This document shows positions 1 to 7,053 of a stretch of 36,118 nucleotides of DNA, piece by piece. Origin of the DNA: Phycisphaerae bacterium (lineage in GTDB: Bacteria > Planctomycetota > Phycisphaerae > Phycisphaerales > UBA1924); the NCBI GenBank assembly GCA_030432255.1, contig JAUIHS010000034.1, forward strand, positions 1-36,118. The letters are read 5' to 3'. Position numbers and translations under genes: made by a program. The first letter of the stretch is position 1; the number at the start of each line of letters is the position of its first letter. A model generated the notes under the pieces. It saw nothing but the letters and a program-made list of their open reading frames with translations, was not told the DNA's origin and made no database searches.

Positions 1-554
1 ACCGCACACCAGAAGGTGGTGAAGGGCGGGCAGATTTCGATGATTTCGGAAACCCACGGGAAGCCGAGACCGGCGGAGCAGGTGTCGTCATCACAGGCGA
101 AGGGGCTGCCGGGCGTGATGCCGCCAGCGTAAACGTAGAGCTTGGTGTCGTAGTCGGTGCCGGCATCACAGAGCGAGATGCTGACGGTGACCGTGGTGGC
201 ACCACTGGTGTAGGAGTACCACTGGTCAAGACCGCCACCGGGACCGGAGACGGTATCGGGGCAAAGCTCGTCGCCCGCGTCGGAGTTGAGGCTGTTGTTG
301 CCGGAGTCGCTGAAGGGCAGAGCCGCAACAACGGTCGGGCTGAGGGGGCTGTCGCCGCCAGCGCGGCCACCGATGTCGGCGCCTTCAGCAAGCGCCCAGC
401 CACCACGGCTCGTGGGAGCCTTCTTCATGGCCTGGGTGATCTTGGCGGACTTGGAAATGGCGTTGGCCTTGTTGGCCTCGACCTTGGCGTCAGCGTAGAC
501 ACCATTCGTGCAAATAACGGCCGCACCGGCGGCAAGAATAGTCTTACATCCCAT
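1..554 (-). CDS. Secreted hypothetical protein, 3' end cut by window edge
   Basis: An open frame runs from an ATG at 554 to the window edge without a stop (about 184 residues seen). The start is supported by GGAGG (minus strand, about 566-570) 8-11 nt upstream. The N-terminus (MGCKTILAAGAAVICTNGVYA) looks like a short signal peptide. The visible mature part has Ser/Thr/Asp-rich beta-strand-like sequence with spaced Cys residues (LCPDTVSGPGGG, WYSYTSG, SLCDAGTDYDTKLYVY, ACDDDTC). This resembles the bacterial pre-peptidase C-terminal type of beta-sandwich found in exported proteins (pattern resemblance, not a tested match). A strong promoter at 714-741 drives it with a leader of about 150 nt. 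Function unknown; likely extracellular or cell surface. Confidence 0.7.
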   Translation of the reverse strand, partial: MGCKTILAAGAAVICTNGVYADAKVEANKANAISKSAKITQAMKKAPTSRGGWALAEGADIGGRAGGDSPLSPTVVAALPFSDSGNNSLNSDAGDELCPDTVSGPGGGLDQWYSYTSGATTVTVSISLCDAGTDYDTKLYVYAGGITPGSPFACDDDTCSAGLGFPWVSEIIEICPPFTTFWCA

Positions 555-863
555 CTTCGTTCCTCCATCAATGGGGGCTTATGACCGAACTGACAAGCCC
601 ATACGAACAGCTTCGTGTGGGCCAAGTTCCAAATTGTGATAGTTCAGTGAACCGAAACCTTGGCGCCCAATGGCACCGCTCTCTTCTCAATCGCACTAAA
701 CCGGACTGTGTCCACTGTAGCGTCATGGAAAATGCTGTCAAACAAAAATGTCACACCTTTGCAGGAAAGCCAAAACCAGCCCATTCCCACAAGGTCCGAG
801 AATCTGTGCGCTTCATGGCGGTGAGCCCGCGCGAAACGGACAGGAACAACATCCTTCCATTCG
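555..863. other. Intergenic region between two minus-strand genes
   Basis: No convincing gene in about 310 bases; reading frames crossing it run into the neighbouring gene antisense and lack support. It is less GC-rich than its surroundings. It holds the promoter at 714-741 for the secreted protein and a small 5-1-5 inverted repeat (GTTCA-G-TGAAC, 642-652) inside the presumed leader. I see no clear intrinsic terminator for the upstream ferredoxin-TPR gene. Confidence 0.5.
714..741 (-). promoter_or_regulatory. Sigma-70 type promoter for the secreted protein at 554
   Basis: On the minus strand TTGACA (741-736) is a perfect -35 box and TACAGT (719-714) a good -10 box, separated by 16 bp. The predicted start of transcription is near 707, leaving a leader of roughly 150 nt before the ATG at 554. 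Confidence 0.65.
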
Positions 864-3800
864 TCATGGCGACGGGCGTGCTGAAGAGGAACCGGATTCT
901 TCGCTCCAAATGCGGCGACTCCCCACCTGAGCGTACACCTGGTCAATCCGGTCGAGCAGACCCGGCTGACGCGGGGCAAGTCGCATCGTCGTCCTGAACG
1001 CTTCCTCAGCTCCGGCGGAGTTGTCATTCAGGAGGCACGCATAACCCAGTTGGAACCACGACTCGGGATTCAGAGAGTCCAGCCTGCATGCGATCTCGAG
1101 GTGGCGCTCCGCTGCTACCGAGTCACCCCCCGGAAGGTTGCGATGTACATCCGCGGCGAGCAGTCTGTACGAAGCCACATGTGGCTGACGATCGACCGCA
1201 GCCTCGACCGCGGCGATCGCAGGCTCAGACATGCGGAGACTGGCGTTGATGTCAGCGATCAGGAGACTGGTCCGGGCTGATGCGGGTTGGTACCACGGCT
1301 GGTCCGGGAAGGCGTCCCGATGTGCAGAAGCAAACGCGATGGCATCAGAGCCGCGTCCCTGCGACATCAGGATCCGGGCCCTCAACTCGATGGCATCCCA
1401 GAAGTGTGGTTCCTCTGCAAGCAACCCATCGAGTTCTGCCAGCGCGCTATCGGCCTCTCCTCGTACCAGTTGCAGTCGGGCGCGCAGCACCAGGGCACCG
1501 ATGCGATCCGCACGCGTCCTGCCATCCGCCTCGAGATATCGCTCGGTATGCCCGAGCGCATCATCCGCACGACCAAGCTGTGCAAGCGACTGCGCCGTGA
1601 TCGTCAGACTGTGCAGGCTTTGCGGCGGTTGGGCGTCGTACGCAAGCCAAGCGGCGACCGCATCATCGGTACGCCCCATTGCCGAAAGCGTTTCTGCGTA
1701 AAGCCGATGAGCATCCTGACGTGCGCTTCGATAACGATAGCGCTTCGGTGTCTCTGCGATTCCTGCTTCAGCAACTGCCAACGCGTCCTCGGTCCCTCCC
1801 GGTCTTGAGAGCAACATCTGACAATATTCCCTGCGAACCGTCGTATCCCAGGGGCGCATTTTGAGAACGGTGTCATACGCCTCTCTGGCGGCCACCCGAT
1901 TCGATGCTCCGGCGTGAAGTCGAGCGAGCGTGAGGTGAGTCTGCCGAACCTGTTCCGAGCGCTTCAGGAGTTGGATCGCTTCTTCGCAACTCGCGATCGC
2001 ATCCGCATGACGCCCGAGTCCGCTGAGCAGCATGCAGTATTCGGCACGAACGTCGGTGGCTTCGGGAGTGTCATCAAGATGGACTTCGTAATGGTGGACT
2101 GCTTCATCGAAGTCTTCTCGATACGCAAGCATGCGGGCAAGTTGCAGGTGCGTGCGTTGCCTGACTTCATGGCGTCGGGTGTCATCGCCAATATCCAGGA
2201 GCAGGGCACGGGCTTCTTCGATTGACCGATCAACCTCTCCCGAGGCTCGGCGCTGATTGGCAAGTTGATCGCGGACCAGCCAGAGGTCGGGATCTTCACT
2301 CAGCCACGCCTCGTAAAGGCGAATCGCCTCGTCGCGTCGGCCCGTGGAGATGAGCAGTGCGCCGAGGTCCGTACAGGCATCATTGGATGGGCCCGATCGG
2401 TCGATACTTCGGCGGAGATAGGCCTCAGCGACATCAGGTTCGCCGCGAGCGAGCGACAGCAATGCCTGTCGGGTCCGAACTTCCGGCTGATCCATCAGGG
2501 CGAGGCCGCCACGCCGGATCGAAGAGGCTTCGTGGAGATGTTCAAGTGCGGCGTTGATCTCCGCGATCTGAAACGTTGAAAACTCACGGGGCGTCGGTGC
2601 AAGCAGTTGCGCCTTGCTGATTCCAGTGTCCTCCGCAATCCCGAGTCCGCGCCACTTGTGATACTTGACGACAGCCGTATGTGCGAAGAGGGCGCTGAGC
2701 AGCACTGTCGAGAGCAGGAACAGCAATCCTGCGGGTTTGATGCGTCCACGCAGGCGGAGTTGGAACGGAGCAATCCGGACGTTGGGGCGGGAGAGGGTGC
2801 ACCATGCCTTCCATGCGATGAAGGTCATGCATCCCGCAATGCCGACGGCAAAGAGCATCGGGATCACAGGGTACGTGCCCCGGGCGATTGAGAAAGTGAC
2901 AAAGAAGACCGCGCCGAGTGCGAGGTCATTGGCAATGGTGGTATCGAACTTCGGCTTCGGTGCGCTGTTTCGTGGCTTGCCGCGAGCGATGGATGGGCGT
3001 GTGAACTTGAAGCTGAGTGCGTCGTTGGGGCAGACGGAGACGCAGTCCATGCACTTCATGCACCCGGGACTGACCACCATGCCATACTCACGAATCTCCT
3101 CGTGAACGCGCACGTTCGAGGTGCAGACCGCGGTGCAGTGTCCACACCCTTCGCACTTGTCGTGATCGACCACGATCCGTCCGGGGGCAATCTTGTCAGC
3201 CGGGGCGAAGACGCCACCGTAGGGGCAGCCGTAGGTGCAGAAGCCCTTGGCGCCGAGGAAGTAGACGGTCGCGAAACCGCAGACGAGGAGGAAGGGGATG
3301 GCCACCGCGATGGTCGGGAACGTGCTCCAGAAGTCCTCCTGAACGAGGTCGTCGGCGAACTCGGTGGGAACGCCGGGCATCGGCCCGAGGACCGCGCGAG
3401 CCTCCGGCCATGCACGATCAAGGGTGGGTTCGATCACACCCTTGAGGATGGTGGGCCACGCAAACATGTAAACGGCAAGAATGACGGGAATCAGAGGCAG
3501 CAGCCGGGAGCGGAAGGGGACGGGGCGGATGCCGCACTTCTTCATGAGCCAGCCGCAGAGGTCCTGGAGCGCGACCACGTGACAGCCCCAGCCGCAGAAG
3601 AAGCGTCCGAAGATGAGCGTGGACAGGATGGCAAGCAGGAAAAAGATCGCACCGGCATTGATGAGACCAGTCTCGATGGTCTCCATCGACTCGGAGGGTT
3701 CGACGGGCGAGACGGTCCGGCCGGTCGCCAGCCAGTGGATGATGTGAATCACGATGAGAACGTGAATTCCGATAAGCACGGCGGCTCGGCGTCGGCCCAT

Positions 3801-3902
3801 GCGTGATCGTCCGACGGTCCGGGCGCGGCCTGGTTGTCGGGTATCCACGACCTTGAGTGATATGGATCGTCCGCCGTTGTCGCTGCTGGTGTCCTGAGGC
3901 AT
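864..3902 (-). CDS. Membrane polyferredoxin (NapH/CcoG-like) fused to a TPR tail
   Basis: This 1012-residue protein has an N-terminal membrane domain of the NapH/NosR/CcoG type. Helices lie at about 41-59, 81-98, 135-152 and 196-216. Cys pairs FCGWGC (103/107) and FCTYGCP (222/226) match the conserved membrane-edge motifs of that family. Two 4Fe-4S clusters follow: C250-x2-C-x2-C-x3-C260 and C281-x2-C-x2-C-x3-CP291. Two or three more helices occur at about 325-415. The remaining ~580 residues are alpha-helical TPR-like repeats (A-x-x-x-L/Y...A/P pattern). By family, the head passes electrons across or along the cytoplasmic membrane; the partner is not visible. The fusion to a long TPR tail is the unusual part and suggests a protein-docking role. 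Start: ATG at 3902; no Shine-Dalgarno, but TACTCT (3917-3922, minus) could give a very short leader. No terminal oxidase, nos or nap gene is adjacent. Confidence 0.85.
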   Translation of the reverse strand: MPQDTSSDNGGRSISLKVVDTRQPGRARTVGRSRMGRRRAAVLIGIHVLIVIHIIHWLATGRTVSPVEPSESMETIETGLINAGAIFFLLAILSTLIFGRFFCGWGCHVVALQDLCGWLMKKCGIRPVPFRSRLLPLIPVILAVYMFAWPTILKGVIEPTLDRAWPEARAVLGPMPGVPTEFADDLVQEDFWSTFPTIAVAIPFLLVCGFATVYFLGAKGFCTYGCPYGGVFAPADKIAPGRIVVDHDKCEGCGHCTAVCTSNVRVHEEIREYGMVVSPGCMKCMDCVSVCPNDALSFKFTRPSIARGKPRNSAPKPKFDTTIANDLALGAVFFVTFSIARGTYPVIPMLFAVGIAGCMTFIAWKAWCTLSRPNVRIAPFQLRLRGRIKPAGLLFLLSTVLLSALFAHTAVVKYHKWRGLGIAEDTGISKAQLLAPTPREFSTFQIAEINAALEHLHEASSIRRGGLALMDQPEVRTRQALLSLARGEPDVAEAYLRRSIDRSGPSNDACTDLGALLISTGRRDEAIRLYEAWLSEDPDLWLVRDQLANQRRASGEVDRSIEEARALLLDIGDDTRRHEVRQRTHLQLARMLAYREDFDEAVHHYEVHLDDTPEATDVRAEYCMLLSGLGRHADAIASCEEAIQLLKRSEQVRQTHLTLARLHAGASNRVAAREAYDTVLKMRPWDTTVRREYCQMLLSRPGGTEDALAVAEAGIAETPKRYRYRSARQDAHRLYAETLSAMGRTDDAVAAWLAYDAQPPQSLHSLTITAQSLAQLGRADDALGHTERYLEADGRTRADRIGALVLRARLQLVRGEADSALAELDGLLAEEPHFWDAIELRARILMSQGRGSDAIAFASAHRDAFPDQPWYQPASARTSLLIADINASLRMSEPAIAAVEAAVDRQPHVASYRLLAADVHRNLPGGDSVAAERHLEIACRLDSLNPESWFQLGYACLLNDNSAGAEEAFRTTMRLAPRQPGLLDRIDQVYAQVGSRRIWSEESGSSSARPSP

Positions 3903-3947
3903 GTGAAAGGGAGTCCAGAGTAGGCGTTGTCAGATTCTGCCCGAAAT

Positions 3948-3991
3948 CGGGGTCATCCCCCCGGGGGCGTTGCGGGGGGACCCGCTATGAT
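3948..3991 (+). promoter_or_regulatory. Inverted repeat and candidate -10 box upstream of the sugar dehydrogenase
   Basis: TCCCCCC pairs with GGGGGGA, extended by GGG/CCC across a 3-nt bulge, around an 11-nt loop (about 3951-3983). Immediately after it is TATGAT (3986-3991), a good -10 box without a clear -35 box. If used, transcription would start near 3998 and the mRNA would carry a leader of about 190 nt. The inverted repeat covers the place of the -35 element, so a binding protein there could control the promoter (inference). Confidence 0.35.
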
Positions 3992-4190
3992 GGGTGGCTT
4001 GAACAGATTCGCGGCGTTGCGGAGAAGGGCTCGGGACGGATGTGGAAGAAAGACCGAACCGCCCGCGTCGTGAGTACGGATGTTATGCGTACGGTCGCCT
4101 CGAGCGATCGGAGGCAAGTGGATTCTACGAGTGGTCGATGAAAAGAGTCGACCGGATACAGCAGGACCGAGAAGAATCAGGGAGAGAAAG

Positions 4191-5606
4191 ATGGGTTCCA
4201 AATCACATGCGATGATCACTGGCATTCTGGCGGGCGTGGGACTGTGTCTTCCCGCGGCTGTTCAGGCTGGCGCGATCACGCTGGACTCGACTCGCATCGC
4301 GACGGGGCTTGAGCGTCCGGTCTTCGTGACGCACGCACCGGGCGATTTCGACCGAATCTTCGTGCTCGAGAAGCGCGGCCACATCGAGATCCTCGATGCG
4401 ACCAACAACTACGCTCCTCTCGGACAGTTCCTCGATATTGACTTCCGCGTCGGTGGCGGGACGAGCTCCTTCAGCGAGCAGGGCTTGCTGGGCATGGCGT
4501 TCCACCCCGAGTACGCCACGAACGGCAAGTTCTATCTGAACTACACCAACACGGGCGGCAACACGGTGGTCGCCGAGTACACGGTGTCCGCCGATCCAAA
4601 CGTGGCGAATATCACTGAGACGAAGATCACGCAGCTCGCGCAGCCGTTCTCGAATCACAACGGTGGCTGGATCGACTTCGGTCCGGACGGTTACCTCTAC
4701 ATCGCAACCGGCGACGGCGGCAGTGGCGGCGATCCGGGTAACCGCGGTCAGGACCTGACGAATCAGCCCCTCGGCAAGATGCTTCGCATTGACGTTGATG
4801 GCTCGGGTGCCGGCCCCTTCGGCATGTACAGCGTGCCGGCGAGCAACCCCTTCGTCGGTACCGGGAACACCCAGGAAATCTGGGCCTACGGTCTTCGCAA
4901 CCCGTGGCGCAACGCCTTCGACCGGGCAACGGGCGATCTGTACATCGCGGACGTCGGTCAGAATCAGTGGGAAGAGATCAACGTGCAGCCCGCCTCCAGC
5001 GCCGGTGGCGAGAACTACGGCTGGCGCTGCTACGAGGGCAACCACAACTTCAACACAGCCGGTTGCGCTCCGGCGGCAACCATGGTCTTCCCTGTGCACG
5101 AGTACAGCCATTCCATCGGATTCAGCATCACCGGCGGCTATGTCTACCGCGGCTGCCTGATGCCGGAGTTGGACGGTTCGTACTTCTTCGCGGACTACGG
5201 TTCAGCGCGCATCTGGACGTTCGAGTGGACGCAGGCCGGCGGCATGATGAATCTGCAGGAGCGCACCTCTGAACTCGCCCCGCCCTCAGGTCAGGGCTCA
5301 ATCTCCAACATCACCAGCTTCGGCCAGGACGCGTATGGCGAGCTGTTCATCTGCGACCAGGGCAGTTCGAGCAGCAACGGTGAGATCTTCAAGGTGGTCC
5401 CGGCCGGAGCCCCGACCGGATCCTGCTGCCCGGCCGATGCCGATGGCGACGGTGACTCGGACTTCGATGACCTGAACGTCATCCTGAGCAACTGGAACTC
5501 GGCTGGGCCGGATGGTGATGTGCATCCGTTCCCGGGTGGTGATGGCTCGGTCGACTTCAACGACCTCAACGCCGTCCTCGGTCGCTGGGGCCAGACCTGC
5601 AACTGA
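4191..5606 (+). CDS. Secreted glucose/sorbosone dehydrogenase-like protein with dockerin-like tail
   Basis: The 471-residue product begins at ATG 4191, chosen because GGGAGAG lies just upstream and a clean signal peptide follows (cleavage probably after AAVQA). The frame is open further upstream, but that extension has no signal peptide logic. Residues ~25-400 form the six-bladed propeller of PQQ-type soluble glucose/aldose/sorbosone dehydrogenases: RPVFVTHAPGD, QGLLGMAFHPEY, SNHNGGWIDFGPDG with the likely catalytic His near 155, ATGDGGSGGDPGNRGQD, and EIWAYGLRNPWR. The last ~55 residues hold two dockerin-like repeats (DADGDGDSDFDDLN...NWN and GDGSVDFNDLN...RWG), a planctomycete surface-protein tail that may bind calcium. 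It likely oxidises an extracellular sugar or aldehyde; substrate unknown. It stands alone between a structured leader and an intrinsic terminator. Confidence 0.85.
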   Translation: MGSKSHAMITGILAGVGLCLPAAVQAGAITLDSTRIATGLERPVFVTHAPGDFDRIFVLEKRGHIEILDATNNYAPLGQFLDIDFRVGGGTSSFSEQGLLGMAFHPEYATNGKFYLNYTNTGGNTVVAEYTVSADPNVANITETKITQLAQPFSNHNGGWIDFGPDGYLYIATGDGGSGGDPGNRGQDLTNQPLGKMLRIDVDGSGAGPFGMYSVPASNPFVGTGNTQEIWAYGLRNPWRNAFDRATGDLYIADVGQNQWEEINVQPASSAGGENYGWRCYEGNHNFNTAGCAPAATMVFPVHEYSHSIGFSITGGYVYRGCLMPELDGSYFFADYGSARIWTFEWTQAGGMMNLQERTSELAPPSGQGSISNITSFGQDAYGELFICDQGSSSSNGEIFKVVPAGAPTGSCCPADADGDGDSDFDDLNVILSNWNSAGPDGDVHPFPGGDGSVDFNDLNAVLGRWGQTCN

Positions 5607-5637
5607 CCGGTTGACCGGCAGAATCTGAGATCATTGG

Positions 5638-5670
5638 GCGCGGTCGCGAGAGCGGCCGCGTCTTGTTTTT
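5638..5670 (+). terminator. Rho-independent terminator after the sugar dehydrogenase
   Basis: GCGCGGTCGC (5638-5647) pairs with GCGGCCGCGT (5652-5661), including two G-U pairs, around a GAGA tetraloop (GNRA type). It is followed by C and TTGTTTTT (5663-5670). The T tract runs directly into the -35 box of the next promoter. Confidence 0.75.
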
Positions 5671-5697
5671 GTCAGGAGTCGCCGACCCGGGTACAAT
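5669..5697 (+). promoter_or_regulatory. Sigma-70 type promoter for the nuclease-ATPase-purU unit
   Basis: TTGTCA (5669-5674) and TACAAT (5692-5697) are separated by 17 bp. The predicted start site is near 5704, leaving a leader of about 84 nt before the GTG at 5788. The -35 box shares bases with the upstream terminator T tract. Confidence 0.65.
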
Positions 5698-5787
5698 CCG
5701 ATCAGATCGTGTCGCGCTCGTCCAACGCCAGCTGGAGAGAAGGATCTCGCGGCGACTTCGCGCGACATGCTTGCAAGGAGGCAGGCT

Positions 5788-7053
5788 GTGAGCGGGTTTG
5801 AACTGCTGTGCATTGGCGATCTGCATCTCGGGCGCCGCTGTGGCCGGCTCCCGGCCCCATACCGTCACCTGGGTCCCGAGGTGGCGTGGGAGCGATGTGT
5901 CGATGAGGCGCTTCGCCGGAAGGTCCACGCCGTTCTCCTGGCGGGGGATGTGATCGATCATCGGAATCGGTTTCGCGAGACATTCGGTCCGATGGAGCAG
6001 GGAATTGCCCGTCTCCACGAGGCCGGGATCCTGTGCTGTTCGGTCGCGGGGAATCACGACGCCGAGGTCCTGCCGCGGCTCGCCGAAGCGTTGCCCGGAT
6101 TTCGCGTCCTTGGTCAGGGCGGACGTTGGGAGTCCATGACACTGGACGGCGGAGCGCATCGCGTTCGAGTGGTCGGTTGGTCCGATCCGGGTCAGCGACT
6201 GTGCGCCGAAGAGGCACTGCTGGCATTCGATGCGGGCCGCCGTCATGCAGACGAGACGGTGATCGGCCTGATGCATGCCGAGTGTGCCGAGCCACCGGCA
6301 GCGATGACATTGCGAAGCGATGTCGATGCCTGGCTCCTCGGGCACATCCACAAACCAACTGAAGGCATCCTGGAGTCCGCCCGGCCGACGGGATTCCTCG
6401 GGTCGGTTGTCGGGCTCGACCCGACCGAGGCCGGATGGCGCGGATCGTACCTTCTGCGCATCGAGGGGCCACGGCAGTTGGCGCTGCAGAAGCTCGCGGT
6501 CAGTCCCCTCCGGTGGGAGACAGTGAAGGTTGAGGTCGGTGCAACTGCGGTGGGCGCCGACATCTTTGGACAGGCCGCACGGGCCATGGAACGCAGGCAT
6601 CGAGAACTCGACGCGGAGTTGGCAGGCGTGCAGTTGGTGGCTGCGCGTCTTGAGATCACTGGCCGCGTCGAGCGGCGCCGGGATGTTGCGGATTACCTGG
6701 AGACGGGTGAGTTGCTTGAGTTGTCGAACTCCTGGGATGGTGTTCGCTGGGTGACTCACGACGTTCTCGATTGCACCCGACCGGGCTTCGATCTTGAGCG
6801 TCTGGCGGGTGGCCGTGATCCGATTGGTCTTCTGGCGCGCGATCTGCTGACGCTTCGTGAACCGAATCACGAGAAGGCAGCCAGCCTGTTGGCCGATGCT
6901 CGAGAGCATCTGACCGCGCGAGATGCGAGCGGGCCCTGGACGGCCGCCGGGCTCTCGGAACCGAGTGACAGCGAGGTGATCGGCTGGCTGGAGCAGGCTG
7001 GCCTGGAAGCGATTGAGGCAATGCTCGAACAGCGGGTGGGAGGTTCTGCATGA
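5788..7053 (+). CDS. Mre11/SbcD-like (YhaO-like) metallophosphoesterase, DNA repair nuclease
   Basis: The 421-residue product carries the calcineurin-like phosphoesterase motifs of Mre11/SbcD in order: GDLHLG (D11, H13), GDVIDH (~53-58), GNHD (88-91), H in LMHAEC (~163) and GHIHKP (~185). These bind the two metals (usually Mn) that cut DNA. I chose GTG at 5788 over an in-frame ATG at 5767 because AAGGAGG (5775-5781) sits 6 nt before the GTG, while the ATG has no ribosome site. The ~200 residues after the catalytic domain are family-variable. The next gene overlaps by ATGA (7050-7053), so the two products are probably made together. By analogy to SbcCD, and especially the YhaO-YhaN pair of Bacillus, this would be the nuclease of an ATP-driven end-processing complex. 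The exact role in this organism is inferred. Confidence 0.85.
   Translation: MSGFELLCIGDLHLGRRCGRLPAPYRHLGPEVAWERCVDEALRRKVHAVLLAGDVIDHRNRFRETFGPMEQGIARLHEAGILCCSVAGNHDAEVLPRLAEALPGFRVLGQGGRWESMTLDGGAHRVRVVGWSDPGQRLCAEEALLAFDAGRRHADETVIGLMHAECAEPPAAMTLRSDVDAWLLGHIHKPTEGILESARPTGFLGSVVGLDPTEAGWRGSYLLRIEGPRQLALQKLAVSPLRWETVKVEVGATAVGADIFGQAARAMERRHRELDAELAGVQLVAARLEITGRVERRRDVADYLETGELLELSNSWDGVRWVTHDVLDCTRPGFDLERLAGGRDPIGLLARDLLTLREPNHEKAASLLADAREHLTARDASGPWTAAGLSEPSDSEVIGWLEQAGLEAIEAMLEQRVGGSA

Noticed and set aside
535..554. Lipoprotein reading of the first gene (MGC at the N-terminus).
   Set aside because: The Cys is residue 3, before the hydrophobic stretch, so it cannot be a lipobox.
4080..4190. 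N-terminal extension of the sugar dehydrogenase from an ATG at 4083 or the open frame from 4080.
   Set aside because: The ribosome site and signal peptide both point to ATG 4191; the extension is Arg-rich with no signal function.
5566..6909. A 447-codon open frame on the minus strand opposite the nuclease gene, and similar long antisense frames opposite other genes (e.g. 8334-9533, 10079-11329, 15016-16191, 21483-22811).
   Set aside because: They are mirror frames of GC-rich genes: no family motifs, no ribosome sites, and the plus-strand genes have clear catalytic motifs.
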